64,000 nt of DNA from Tubiluchus corallicola (lineage: Eukaryota; Priapulida; Priapulimorpha; Priapulimorphida; Tubiluchidae): contig JAQGDQ010000279.1 of NCBI GenBank assembly GCA_030141605.1, forward strand, positions 64,001-128,000. Reading direction: 5' to 3'. Shown piece by piece: positions 1-15,500 of this stretch. Both the position numbers and the translations under genes were made by a program. The notes beneath the pieces are model-generated. The model made no database searches and was not told the origin of the DNA. It worked only from the letters and a program-made list of their open reading frames with translations. The stretch's first letter is position 1, and every line of letters begins with the position of its first letter.

Positions 1-598
1 TGGTCACCTTAATAAAGAGCACAGAGAAAAGCTTAATAAAACCGCGGATAACAAAACCAGCAGCGTCTTAGAACCATTCAGGCATGGTACAGAATTACCT
101 CCATAGAAACTATTGTTAATAAAATTTGGTTAATAAAACCAGTGCACCATTTAATAAGACATATTTTTCAGTAACAAGCGACAAAAGCAATAGAAAAATG
201 AAAAATATATAATGTATTTTTAGTAGTTTGCCTATTTTTCCTAAGATATTCAGTTGAAATTCAAGTTCTGTTTCATAAATTCACCTCTTCTTATTCAAAG
301 TCACACTGAAAGTTAAAGTCAATTGTTTCATTCTGTAAGCATGTAAGTGAGCTGAATGACCAACATTTAATTGTCATATAGTATTAATTAATTATTAAGC
401 ATTTGCGTACTGCACATTGCCAAATACACACGTTTTCAATAGGCCACTGCATAATAAAACCACCTATTAAGACAACTTATTGTTGGTCCTGTGGTGGTTT
501 TATTAAGCAGCAATGATTGTACTATACTAAGCTATAAGCATGGTTTCACAGCAAATTGTTCCAGTATGTCAACAATGAGTTAAGGCTGTTCGACTTAC
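1..598. other. INTS3 intron (toward the missing 3' exons)
   Basis: After the GTAAGTCG donor of the last visible exon no further INTS3 coding sequence was found. The segment is AT-rich with several AATAAAAC-like words and no recognisable repeat. The remaining exons are presumably beyond position 1. Confidence 0.5.
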
Positions 599-3500
599 TA
601 AGTATTGATAAAAACGAGTCTTTACGAAACATCACCATTTGACCTTGCATAACCTGACACACTAGATCTTGCAACTGAATGCCATCTATACAAGACACTA
701 TGAGATTTAGCAACTCGGGGTTACCCATGGCTATACTGGAAAACTAGAATTGAGAAGAAAACTGAAATTAACAAGATGCTGCATTGTCCATAACTACAGA
801 ACAGTACATCTACAGAACTGCTTTCAACACTTGTGTTTAGTTCATATTCACAGCAATGGTTTTTACTTATATTTACATTAATCATTAAAAATTATTCAAA
901 TATACATTTTGTTTACAAGTGTAAAACAATGACCTGGCTACCTGCTGCTGCACAGAATGTTCAAAATACTCTTGCCTTTGCGAGAGTGTAAAATATTTTC
1001 AAAAACCGTACCTGTGAATAAATATCAGGAATCAAATAGCAGAATAACCGCACATCATCTTCCTGACACAGCTGCAAGTGAAAAAAATCAATTTATTGTT
1101 ACTGCATTTAAAACTCAAAATTCCATTCTACTAAATGAAAACATCAATAAAACCAAGTGGAAAGAATTAAAATCCAAGTGCGATTAAAATCCAAGTGAAA
1201 TTCTAAACTATTTTCAAATTTCTACTAATAACAGAGCGAAATGGACAGCACATAAAAAATCAAAACAAACAAAATCCCTTACTGAGTACAAGAGTGACAT
1301 GTATGTAACAAAAAGTACACACAATCTACAGCAATCATATAGTAACAGCAGTGTTACTTACATAAGGCAACCATAAACTTAAACTATATTAAAGCTTAAA
1401 GCACAAGAGAACACTCTTCGTAACTGGAGTTTAAAAAATTTGTCTTTGTGTCACTTACATGCTGTCTTATTGCATACAAAACTTGTATTAGCAGTAATGT
1501 TGTATAAACTTGTAAATTTAAACTCCAGTGACGACAGTTAGGCACAGTCATTTCAATGGTAAATCGTTTGAAACAAGTTTACATAACATTGGGCAAAGTT
1601 TGAAAAAATAATCAAAGGATTCCCAATACACTCTTCACTAACTAAGCAAAAGTAAAAATTATTTTATCAGGTTAATAAGATTAATAATAGTATTTTTGGT
1701 GAATCAGTGGGATGGGAATGCAGTGACATATTACTAGGTAGCACAAATATTTTCTTTTCCAATTACATAAGTCTTTAAAGCAGGTAAGTTTAATGCAAGG
1801 TAATACAAGTTTGTATTGAAAGTTTTTTTTGGGGATATACCTGAAAAATCTCCTTTTCTAACCCATAAACTTTAGTGCTGCTATCAATTCATTATGAAGG
1901 CCTATGCACCACTAATTGAGCTGATATGATATTCACAGAGGCTACTTCTAATGAATAATGTAAAAGATCACAAAGTAACTTGTGGATTTACGCACTCAGG
2001 CCTATTACAGGATTGTAGATTATTCTGAACGGTCTTGTAAAGTTTTGTATGGTTTTATTTGGGTTAACTTTTTTAACAATTTGAACTTTTTCTCTCTGTG
2101 AAAATCTGTTCGAAAGTCATGCATCTTCACTTCCTTATTTCTGCAAAATTTGCAGCTAGTACCAAGCTCGAGCTCCTGTAAAATGTCACGACATAGATAT
2201 AGTTAACTATTTTTTATAATTGCTTCTTAGACCTACCCATGGATAATTGTCAGTACAAAAAAATTAATTCAAGCATTCCAGAAAAAGATACAGTAAGGCT
2301 GTGTAAAGCTTGTTGTATGCCATTAGAACTAACATAAAGTAAGCTGAAGCACTGATGTTACTACAGTTTGGTTTTGCACCGGAAAACAAATCTCTCTTAA
2401 AGTGCTTGGCAAATAGAGAAAAACCGTTCTTTCACATACTGAGGTTTGGAAATTGCTTCTGTTTGTTCACAAGGTTACGTTTTTATTGCTACTTTATTAT
2501 AACAAGCCAGACACTATCGAGACTGTGAGCAGTACTGATCTCACTGCAACCAACAGTAATGCAACCTGTTACGTTGCACAGAAAGATAGAAAAAGTATAT
2601 AACTCACCGTTAAATCATTCAGTAAGCAACCTTCCAAATCTTTGCCTTCTAAACTCTTGCAAAAGTCTTTATAGTGAGTCATGTTGTCATGACTAATTTT
2701 ACTAAAGCAAACAAAAAAACAATATTTTAATAAGAATCACGGAGAATAATTAATTTACATATCTATTTCAATCAATACCTAGTTGAATGTGTCCAAATGT
2801 CTTAGAAAATAGGAATCTAATAATTTTATTTTCAGAGAATAATGTATTTTTCTCTTTTAAGAGCAACAGAGGTGCCAGTATCTTGAATCTTCAAACCAAC
2901 ACACAACAATATATTTGCTTCAATTCTTTATTATAAAGCCTAAACAAACTGCCCACTCATTAATGGTAAAGACTTAATTTGCATGCTTGATGAAGTATTA
3001 GTTCCAAAACTTTGCATCAAGACATAAATCATCTAGGCAAATGAAACGAAATGAAACAAATTGCTTTAATAAGTTCAATAAACAGAAAGAAGAAATTTTT
3101 CACTACAAAACTTGGGAAAAGCAAACAGGTAAACAACAAATATGTGCACTATGAACAACAAACACCATGAGGCTTGTACTAAGAAACCAAACCTGGCTTT
3201 TAAGAAATAAAGCAGCAGGTATCCTAGACGTTCTTGGCGGGCATACACGTCACCCATCAGCATCAGAATGGGTTGCCTGCTGGGGTCCTCCTCGGGTGTC
3301 TCAGTTAATATTCTGTAAAAAAATATACATGTCACTCATTGTAAACTATGCTACTCAGTGTTAAAAATGGCAATAAATGTGAGGCAAGTAACGCTTCTAA
3401 CATTATTTATTATGGCATATTCAGACTAATGACTTTTCTCGCCAAGTAAGTTGCCAAGTAACTCGTAAGCATGTTCAGACTAGAGAGCCAAATTTGCTGT

Positions 3501-6500
3501 GAGTTACTCTCTGACAGAAAGCATGAGCTGACATTCTCTAATCACTGCAAGAAGTGTCGAAAGTAACTCGTTGAGACATTCACACTAAATTAACTCACAG
3601 CAACTGTTGGAGAGTTTGCAGTTTCTACCAACATTAACTTGCAAAGCAGTTTACACTATGCGAGTTTGCTGTCAGAGAAAATTCTCACTAGTCTGAAGGC
3701 GTCGTTAGAATTGATTTCGACCTGCAAAGTGCCAAACTGAAATTGTACAAAAAATGCGTCTTCCATTGAAAAATATTCACCTTCCAAATCCTACTTAATA
3801 TGGTCAGCAACTGTGTAATGCAAAATATTTGAACGCATGGACAAACATAAAGAAAACAAAGAAGGAATAACGAAAAGCCAGCCCTCATCCTTCACCACTT
3901 CACTTTTGCTCACAGGAATAAGGTACAAAGTAACGAATAATACTTGTTCATGCGAATGTGTATTAGGGTAACATGTGAAATAAAGTTTCCATGAAGTATG
4001 GACCTATGCCCTACTTTATGCTTTGAGCAATGTGCATTAAGCAAGAGTTAGAAGAACATACCTAAATATGACGAATAGTGACGTCCCTATTGAATCTTCT
4101 ATATCACTGCAAAAATGGCAATAAATAAGCATTTAGTGTCAAATAATATAATTACAAAAATCTTATTAATTCAGTTTAGCTAAGCCTAATAAAACCAGAT
4201 ATAACAAGATAATAAATGCTTCCCCTGATTACGAAGAAACGTGAACACAATCAATTTTCCCCTATTTTTCTACATCAGGTAATGCACTTACTCTTCTTCC
4301 GGCTCTCCTTCCGGAAAAATATGATTTTTGAATTGACTAGCAAGAATTTGGCAAAGACAGATGGCTAGCGCAGATGACATGTCACTGTCGAACTCGTCCT
4401 GGAAAATTTAACAGAATTAGTAGTGATGGTGATAAAACTGCCCTTTCGTGCTGAAACAGCAAAAAGTCATTAACCTCTTCACTGCCGAGCAATTTGTATT
4501 TTAGCTGGAATATTTTAAGAAAAGGAAAAGTTGTCACTGCTACAGATTACGGCAACTTTTACTAGATCATCATTAGTTTTACTGCCACAACTATCATTCC
4601 CACCACCCCGTAATTGCCGTCCACCTCTACCATCACGAGTATCACTATTTTCATCAACACCAGCTTCATCACGTCATATTTTATTTTATTTTATTTGGTA
4701 TAATTCACAGCATTGTGCAAGATACAGGTAGAAAACAAAAGTCACAACACAGCAAACTGTAGCACACATCCAGTAGATACAGTAATAGTTTCGGCAAGGT
4801 TTACCTACGTTTTTTTAAATACAGCATTTGATGCCTGTATAATAACTTTATGGTCAACAGAGGACAACATCACTGTTTATTTCAGTAGCCTGATTCATGA
4901 AGTGTGCCAGCCACGTGCAGGTATTATTACTACTGGTGTACATGTCAATTAATTTCCATATTAAACATAATGGCATAGTCTCGTTATACGGACCAGTCAG
5001 AATAGCATTTTTGAGACAAGAAATTCTCATCATTGAGGCAGTGAAGTTGCTAATGAAGCCTTAAACTCAAATGAACTCCTATTAAGTAGTATTTGTTCTA
5101 AGTACGCAACTAGTACCACGAAAATGACAAGTTTGCTTCTGTAACTTTTTAGGTACAGCAAACTCATTAAACATTCCTTATAATGACTTTAAATAGACAG
5201 ACAATAAAATAAACTTTTGATACCTTTTTCTTAAAGCAAATCATCACAATGATTTTGAGCACCTTGCACAGATATTTTCAAAATGGTACAACCAAAAATC
5301 CACGCGACCTTTTCTACACTAGTGAAACGCTTCACTCCATTAGTCTGTTTGATTTCCAAAAATACTACTTGTTTCGAGGACAAGATAAATAATGGTATCG
5401 ATACTTACACTTTTAATAACAGCATCTATTAGTTTACTCATGACTTCGCACTGTTCTTCACCATCCCTAAAATAACAAAGAACAATGTTAGAACACAAAT
5501 TTCAACTTCAATACTTTGCACTGTTCTTCACCAACCCTAAAACAGTAATGAACAATTTTAGAATACAACTTCAAACTTGTTAATCCTTTATGAAAATGTG
5601 ACTGTTAGATTGACATATCGAATAATCATTTGCTTGGTCAGCTTGTTGTAGGAACAAACAATTCGCTAAGAGCTGATGTCTAGAAGACAAGAAAAACTCT
5701 TTTACTAAAGCTAAAAAAATAATCTTGAAAATTTACCTACATATTGCCTTATTGCACACAGAGCTTGTATTAGCAGTAACCCTGTATAAAACGTGTAAAT
5801 TTAATATACAGATAAATTACTTTTTTTGTCAATAACATTAACAATTTTATGTTTTTTTGGTGAGCCAGTGGTGCACACTGAGACGGTGAGTTAGTAACGT
5901 TTTACCAATTGGTGCGAATACTTTAAAATCACAAAAAATTTCTTTTCTAGTTATATAAGTCTTTCAAACACATAAGCATAATGGTAAGTAATACAACTTA
6001 GTGTGGAAAGTTCTTTGGGACATACTTTAAAATTGCACTTCCTTCCCCTTTAGCCTTAGCAAAATGACTTGCAAATTTTAAACTTACTCTATGTTCCGTA
6101 GTTCTAACACTAAACTCCGTATTTCTGAATCTAACTGATCAAGATGCTGCGTTAGTTCTGACTCGTCAACCGGTTTTGGAGGTGGAGACCTTAATATTGA
6201 TTTTATTGAACGCTCCTCTTTCACTTTCAGTTTTTCTGAAACACAAATGCTTTGAGAAATCGCAAATTCAAAAAAAGAATAAAACACTGAACTAAACAGC
6301 TAGCGACTTAAGAAAAGATTAAAAATTATTAATTTTATGCTAAATCTTACTGTTAATGTAATTAAACAATAAGCTGTCCTGACGATGTCAGGTAAGTAAA
6401 TGACAAGAGAATGAACATAAAAGCAGTCAAAATCAGACAGCAATACCCAGTTTATCACATTAAAACACTCACACATCAAACTGTGACACATTTTGCTCAG

Positions 6501-9500
6501 TTAAAACAGCTGCTTATTAATGTTACAAGACTCTCTCATCGAATAACGTGTATCAGTTAGTTGAATCACTTACTCATTAAACAGTGACAAGTTTTAGTCA
6601 GTTAAAACATGCACATAAGAAAAGCTGTTACGTTTTAGTCACTTAAACTGCGCAATGTCTTCTCGTCAATTAAACCACTCTCCCATCAAATGGTGACATG
6701 TTTCAGTCAGCCAAAATATTCATCCATTAAACAGTGACATATTTTAGTCAGTTGAAACACTCACCCAGTAAACAGTGACATGTTTTAGTCAGTTAAAACA
6801 CTTACCCAATGGCATTTCCTCTTCCTCCTCATCACTAAAAACAGCTGTGTGGATTGGCTGATTCTGATTCATTTCAACTGGTTTCATCTCATTGGCTAAT
6901 ATACTAGAGATGTTGTCCATATCACCCATGCTACCCGCTGGCAACATACCAGGCAAATTATCTTCTGCTTTCGTCATCACTAAAAAAATTGCCAAAAATA
7001 AACTATTAATAAGTACTGAAAATTATTCTACTAAGATAAGAATAAAATATATAAAAGCATGAACTACAATTTCAAAATCAATCACAATTTTAAAATTCCA
7101 TTAGAAAAATGGCTAGTATTCAGGCACGATGAATAAGTTCCCCCGATTTTTAGCACCAGCTAAAATTCTATTGAATCGATATCAATTCCAATGGCATATG
7201 CAGTTCAAAAAACAGATGACAAAATGAATTGCAATCTCTTAGTTTACAGCGAAAATGAGCAGCTATCTTCATCGTACATTTTATATTACTAAAATAGTTT
7301 TCAGTTGTTCATAAACAGAATAACCATACCATCAGTGGTTGAGCAGAACTCGGCAAAGTTTTCCCGGATCATTCCACGCAGATCCTTATCCAGCTTCTGA
7401 TTATCAAACAATGGCGACAATGTTCTAAAAGAAAACATGTACAAGTGACATAGTTTTCATATGAAACAAATGCAACAGACCAGATGCCACGGTTTACTTT
7501 TCTGATGATCGTAGATGTAACTTGTGGTATGTGTGACGTGTTCTTATTTATAGCTAATATTGTAATGTTTGCGATTACTAAGATTGTTCTCATTGTTTCA
7601 GCAGGCTAATCTCGCGGTTGAAGTTATGCAATGTCGGATTTGCTCTGTTCAAATTCCCATCTAAACTGATGCTCATTTAATAAATGTTTGTTTTAGTATT
7701 CACTAATTCATCAACTGTTGTGGCTATATCTTGCAGACATTACAGTATTGAGCCATTTTTTTTAAATCTTTGAGATATATGAGACAGGCTATCTTTAGAA
7801 AAGAAACCATAGCCAATTCAGATCTGTCCCAGTCATAACAACAAAAATGAACAAAATAAAAGTAATTAATAAAAATCTTTTAGCAAAAATGCAATTTCTA
7901 TCATTATTATAAAAAAGCAACACTGAAGTATGTTTAATGAATTTTGAAATGAAAACTGACATAATTTCAAAACTGTAGGTAAAATAAACTGCGTATACTT
8001 TTACAGCGTAAAGCTTTATTTTGAAGTTAACTTTACTGCTATGGCACACAATGAAAAAACAGATGATCTTACTGCAAAACTTTCTTTTCCAGGATTGTCC
8101 TAAGAGCCGTGTAAACACCTTGTCGTACAAGTGGCGTCAGCGGAGGATAAAAATTCGACATTATCTGCAAATAAAAGAAAAGAAATGTGAAAAGTGTTAA
8201 AACTGAATCAGTTTCTTCTAATAATAATCACAGCAATAAATGCTCACCTAGTAGGCAGAGCAGTAAGGCGAAAATCAAATTTGTACAATATAATTTCCAA
8301 ATCAGGACACACTTTGGCAACATTCCAGCTTTGATTAGAATTAATTGAAGATTTTATTAATAAGATTATCACTGACCCGACACAGAAAGTCTAACAACGT
8401 TGCCGTAATAGCGGGATGAGGTCTAATGGAATGGTACATCACAAGTATGGCAGGTTCTGCAAAGACAACATAAGCAAAAAATTAATACCTTTCTCAATTG
8501 ATAAGTTAGTCAATTCACTAGTCAGGCAGTCACTTTACCTGCAGTCCCTCAGTTAATCAATCACTTATCCAACAATCAGTATGTTACTCAGTCAAGCACA
8601 GAATCAAGCAATCAGTGGATTCGTCTGTCAGTCAAAGGTCAGTCAGCCAACCAATAACAAACCAATCAGCCAACGAATAATTTTAATGAAACAATAACTC
8701 AGTCAGTCAATCAATCAGTTCATAAGTTCAGTCAACCAGCCTGTAAATTAATCAGCCAGTCAAATCACCTACCAATCAGTCAGTCAAATAAATAAAGAAG
8801 TAATCAGCCAAACTATTTTTTATACAACTAAACTATCACATCAGCTCTACTTGATCACTGCTGGATCAAAACTGTTTCTGATCAAATTTGCCGCAATAAT
8901 ATTTTAATTCTAATAATTATAATGCAAATCAGTTAGGAGCAGTTAGTCAGTAAGTTACAACTACTATCACCAATAATAATAATATTATGAAACCTACCTA
9001 TATTCATAATGCTGTCTCGCTCAGGATCAAAGAACAACCAGTCATAAAATAATGCAAGTTTGGCATTTGATGCTGCCACATTCGACTAAGAAACAGAACA
9101 AAGCAAACGTACAAACAATTAAACGTTACATATTTTTCTACGAAAGTGTAAACAAAAATCAATGATAGCTGAAGCAAGAACGTCACCCATATGAGGATAA
9201 AACACTTTGGCAATTAGCAAATTATTAATGCTTTAAAACTGCAAACTTACGGTACATGTCGTGAGCAGCCAGCCAATCACAGCCCACCTGGGTATGATGT
9301 CGGAGCATAACACTTCATTGGAGGGGTGCACGACACCGCATATGAATCGTATCAAATCACAGCGCAATGACTGACTCTCCGGTGTCGCCAAATACTTAAA
9401 AAAAATAAGGAAATGTACAAAAATGTAGAAGACTATGCAAAACTAAGTAGTTCATAATTCCATAAATCAAATTAAAGCATAGCTTAGTGAACGATGATGA

Positions 9501-12500
9501 TGATGATGATGATGATAATATTGATAATATAATAACACACGTGCTTGGTCGAACAACTAGTTTGGTACCACTTTTTATGTCTTCGGTATGAGGCGGTCGG
9601 GAATTGAACCCTCGACATCCAGGGCAGAAAAAGGCAGTATGCTGCCATTGACCTATGCCTCCAGTATTGCCTTATAAGTTGTAAAAAAATTATCTAAAAG
9701 TCAATATAAGCAAATTCGATATAAAAAGCAAATAATTCTTTAGCTTATACACTTGCAGGCAGCCAATAAATAAAAAGCAACACCAGAACAAACAAAGGAA
9801 AAGTGTTCCAGGTGCCAATTATCAACGAATATGTATGGTGTGTGGTACTTGTTACTGCTGCAGGAATTATTCAACATACCTGACGCTGAAACCAGTACTG
9901 GTATCGCTTCTCGGTACCAAATCGAACCTTGAAGAAACAAATAATATAAATTAATCAGCTCACTGAAAAAATAAATAGTTGTGGGAAAAACTTAAACTGG
10001 GATTGTCGCTTATCTTACTGCATTTTGTTACCACAGATGTTACCAGTGGTCACAAAACAACTTACAACTGTTGTGGAGTATTGGCGATTTGATCATTTAG
10101 ATTACACCTACATAAGAGCATAACTAAGTTTCATAAACATAAAATAATAAAATCCGTTATTTACCTAATAGGGTAGCAATATAACCCCGCAGCTCTCCAC
10201 GGGCCTAACAGGTCTGACTAATTAATGTGATGAAATGTAATTTTGTAATAAATATAATAAATGCATAAATTAAATGAGTACTGATAATGTTTACTTGAAG
10301 TTTTTTTAGTGTATAATAACATAGTATGAGCAAAATAGATGAGTGGTTACATTACGTGTGCTTTGCAACAAGTTAAGCATGTCTGAGTCCGGTTAATAAA
10401 TGGATGGGTGATTGTTAGCAAAACTGCTTACAGGTGGCTTTATCTAACATATTCCGCCCAAGACAAATTCCCATATTGAGGATGCATACAAAACCAATAA
10501 ATGGCTAAGGTGTCTGTCAGTTGAGTGTCACATTAAAGAAGTATCCCCATTAAAGAGCTCGGTTATAGTCCTGACACAAGGCCACCACCATCTGCGTTAC
10601 GTTGTTTCAGTATCTTGCAATTCTAGAAGTTGGATTGCTGTTTGGCAAACTGTACAAAAATCACTGCATAGCTGCATGGGCCAGAAGAAATGGTAAAGTG
10701 CTGATATATCTGACGCAATCTCAAATGGTGTTAACCTTTGGCTATGGGAAATATTTCATGGTCGCGTGAATACTGGTAATGAGGTGAAATCTCAGTCTAC
10801 GTATAAATACAGAGGAAATGCTACTGTATCACTTTTGTTGGCCACTAAATCTACATCATGTCTTTGACTACTTTGTTGTATTAAGTTTACACATTGAAAT
10901 TTATATGACGAAAATCGTCAGAAGGTATGTTTTTATTCAGTGAATTATGTTATTTAATTGGCTTAAGGAGACCTAATATAGGCCGTTTTTCCATAATAAT
11001 GACAAATGTCAAAGCCAGCTGCACTCACTATAAAAATATTTAGCGTTTGTTTCGTTTATCATTTTGCCTATACTAAATAAAGAAGAAAGTCGATATGATG
11101 ACAAACTGACTCTGGAGTAAAAATGTAACCCACTGTGGTGTAATTAATATTATAATCAAAGTAAGTGACATTGCAAGAGATCAAATGACATATCCTTACA
11201 ATAGACAGACAATCACTTAATCACAGAAAAAGACAGGTACTGGCAGCTCCATGGCAAAATGTTACAACAAAATAAATATGCTTAAGATGTTTTTGCACCC
11301 CATTTCCAGTGGTTGGGGGTTAAGGACTTTACAAAAATACAATGATTAAACAATGACTACTAGTTACTTTTGAAAGAAGAAAGCACATTTTTGCTTCCAT
11401 GTCGGGTGTCAACCTTGAGATCAGAAACTTGCGCTGTGTCCTAGTAGCCATCAGCTGATTCACACCTGAAGAATTCATTTAAAAAATTCTCATTATAACA
11501 GTTGAAGAGTCTAACGTGCTGTTTCACAAATATTGCAAAATGATAAAAGACACCAGTCTTTTCATGCAAATTATCAGATAACTAATAAACCGCTATCGGA
11601 AAATCCAGTCATACAGCATCGGCACAAAACATCCCACTAAACAAAACCACAGTTTAATATTAATGTGGTATTTGAGTATTTTTATGCAAATCCTTCCAAT
11701 CAAGGCCACTGACCACTGACTACTGACCACTCTAGGCAGTTAGGATATTCAGAGAAGTTTTATAATAGTCTTGCTAACAATAATTTATAAAATTCATTTA
11801 GTATTTGAGGATGTAGTTAATGGGAAAGCAACTTTCTAGTAAAGAATTCCACAGATAAGAAGCCCAGGAAAACAGAATTTATAAGCAGCTGCACTGCATT
11901 AAAAATGTCTAGGGTAGAAGCGCCTAAAAATCAGGGCTTTGGTCATTCTAAATCTTTTGCAAAGATTTATGCATAGACTTATGCATGAAATTAAAATAGC
12001 AATTTAAAACAGTATCTAAAGCACAAAAATTACACATGAACGTTCTTTTTAACAGAACAAGAACCAGTGCAATTTATGACTAGGGCTGTAACGATGCATC
12101 TAGATCTGGATACGATACGTATCACGATACACCTGAGTCAACGTTTGCAGGTTTCACAAAAAAAAACTAGATGAAGCCATTGATAATAAATGCTAAAAAT
12201 ATTTTACCAATTAACAGCTTTTGCTAAATTCTCAAACAACTGAATAAACTGTTTGATTTTTATTTATTAGTTGTGTAATATGTACGCTATTGTTTGCATC
12301 GTAGGTTACCAGAAAAGCAATACATATAAATACTTTAGGTTTTAAAAGTTGCTCGTGCATTTTCTGATTCCTTTTTGCCATTTCGCAAGTTTATATGTAA
12401 ACAACATAATTTGCACACTATAAATTAACACCTTACATTTCCAACCACTTTAACTGCTAGCAGTGCTGGGTTTAATCAACTACTGTGCACTGTACTAATT

Positions 12501-15500
12501 GCTACATATCTACAGTACACTCTACTTCTTCAATCACTTCACTTTGTTTTTATCAGCAGATGGTTGAGCATGTGCTAATTTGCTAAATATGATTGACTCA
12601 GATCGCCATGATATGGTGCACTTTGGCGATACGCTTATCGTAATAAAAGATATCACGATCCATTGATACATCGATGTATCGTTAAAGACGTATTCATGAC
12701 TTTGATCTCTAGGTGCTGAAAACCAAACAAAGATAAATTGTCACATCTTACCAGTAAACTGAGCACATAGTGATGTTGGGCTTGTTAGGATATCCTTCCA
12801 CAGCTTCTCAAACTCTGGTATCCTAGCAACGTTTTGCAGTAGGCGAACTAAATCACGACCAATAGCCATGCAGTCTGCAAACTAAGAACACAAAATCATA
12901 CAAATGGATGAATGAAACAGAAATTAAAGGAATGTAAGCTATTTTTTGAGTTCAATTTCACAGAATCGTAAACCAAAACTAATTACCTCATTAGATTATT
13001 GTAAAACCGCACGAAATTTCATTATGCATATTACGATAGAATGACAATGAATTGCTTACTTAATAACAAACATAATAAATTAAAAGCTAATTTGAAACAA
13101 TCACATTTAATTAATTAATTTAAAATGTTGGTTAAATAATTAAGTTACCAACCTTTTCTCGTAAAAGTGAAATACAAAGATCCACTTCACGTTGTTTGAG
13201 TGCCGCCAGCATTGGGGCACTGTGATCCACGAGAAGTCTAAGGTAAGTGTAGACAACCATGCCCAGTAGTATGTTGTATTTGTCCAGCCAAGGCCTGAGA
13301 AAATGAAAATTGTTACTGTAGATACAGAGTATAACTTCGACAATGACAATAATGACAACAACAAGAGTCAACCTGAAGTCATGGTAGCACCAAACAAAGT
13401 TCTCAGTTCATGCTGGGAAAATAAAAAAGAAGTTCACAATATAAAATCCTTTTAAATGCATAAAATGCACACCTGATTATAATTATTTTCATGAAACAGA
13501 CTTTGTCATCGAAGAAGAAATAAATGCCCATCCAAATTGATGAAATACTATACTGTATTAAGATCACAACAAAACTGATAATAAAGTTCCATTGTTTGGT
13601 ACAAGAAGTTAAAGGAGAAGGGTAACACAATGAATTACTAAAGTGGGCAATGCAAACCCTAGTGATGCCAAGTGCGGCAAAATCTTCAACCGCATTATAA
13701 ATAAAAATCTACTCGTTCAAATTTAAATTAGTCAGTTCAAGAATCTGCGAGTAAAAATGAACGTTACCTGAATTCTATGAAAATGTCTAGCATCGACTCG
13801 GCTAACCAAATGTTTTTTGGTGAAGTGTCGCCACCTGGAAAGATATCAATATGCTCAATTCATTAAGAAGAAAATCAATACATTAAATTGGTATGATTTA
13901 CGCAAACTTATGGAAAGAAAAAAACATGTGAACTAGACACCAAGCCATTGCTGTTAGTTAGGAGAACTTCTTGCAAAGACTGCAGAAAAAAATATGACAG
14001 CCAATAAGGAAGTAGTTATTAATTCCAGATACAGCAAAAAATTTACCTGCAATTTGTCTGAGTAGCGAATTACAAACGCTGTCCGCACCAACCACTTGAT
14101 TTTTCACCAATTCCTTAGTAAACCATAGGAGCTGAAACACGATACCATCTTTATGAGTGAACAGTGCTAAACTAGTGCTATAAGTGAACTCATTGCAATT
14201 CACTGTACTGGAACAATGTAATATACTAACTTAACATAGTATAATGCACTACTTTACTGTAGAATTTATGAATTTCATCACATTGCAATGAATGTGCAGT
14301 TGTGAAATTCTCAAAGCTAAACATAGCTGAAAACAGAATGTGGTAAAATCAGAACCAAGACTGGATTTTACTCGGATGGACAACTCTTGCAATCAGAGCT
14401 GGTTCTAATTTAATCACAATGGCTCATTGATCCTTTCAATATTTCCCAGCGTTAGCTAATTTATGCTAGAATAACTGCTACTTATGTTAAATTTTTAATT
14501 CGTTTTAAGCTAAGACAAATCTGTGGACAACAAATTAATTAATTTTACATATATTATTTCACATAAGTAACACTTGTAAATAATAAGTACATTTCCATAT
14601 TGTTGACTAAAGTAAGTCTGCTGTTAAAACAAACAACCACAATGTTTTAGACTGTTTATTTTTACCTGGTTAACCCATGTATGATGCTAATGATTTTGAA
14701 AAGTGAAACTATTTATCTATAAACTAAAAATAGGAAATCAGCTTACATGTTGAGATTCAAAGGAGAAGTTACCTTCAAGATGTTTGCATAACCCAGAAGT
14801 ACATTAGTTTTCTTTTCGTAAGGACATGTATAAACATGTGTTTCGCTGTAATAAACACTCTTTTTCCAACAGAAACAAATACCTAATCGACGTATCCAAT
14901 GTTTTAGTAAGTTCCACAAAAGTATATAGCAAATTTCTTGCTTAATCTCGTACAATTTTTCTGGTCCTCCCAATACACCTGCATAAAAAATTTTGTACAA
15001 AACATCATAATGCGCACCTGAGTTCTCGGAGTTTCTTGCACTCTAGTGTATTTCTCTATTATAATCTGATTTGTGCGGGTCAAAACAAAAGTCATTCCAT
15101 CACGAGTGAGCAGAGTCAGGTCCCGATAACACTGTAATTACACAACAACAAAAACTAATTATTTATCATCTGAATTCCAAGATTACAAATTAATGACTGA
15201 AACAAGAAAATGTGACACATCAGAACTGAGCCTGGATGTGTAATCCAAAGCCCCCTGGTTCTAATCCACAACTGTCTCGATATTTTTGATCAATTTGGCT
15301 TTTAAAAACTTAACTGGAAGTTCATTAAATTAAGTGATAGAAAGCTCAAACAATGTGTTATCAAAAATATTTGAAAAATACAGATTTAACAAGCACACAC
15401 AAAAGTAAGTATATTACCACGCTAAGTAATATTCTGCTATGCCTGTTAATGTTAATATCCTTAATGTAAGTTAAAATGTCAATGTATAGACGTCTCATCT

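Noticed and set aside
9590-9664. Functional tRNA gene
   Set aside because: Head pairs over only about five bases and runs into a SINE body and a simple-repeat tail without a T-run terminator.
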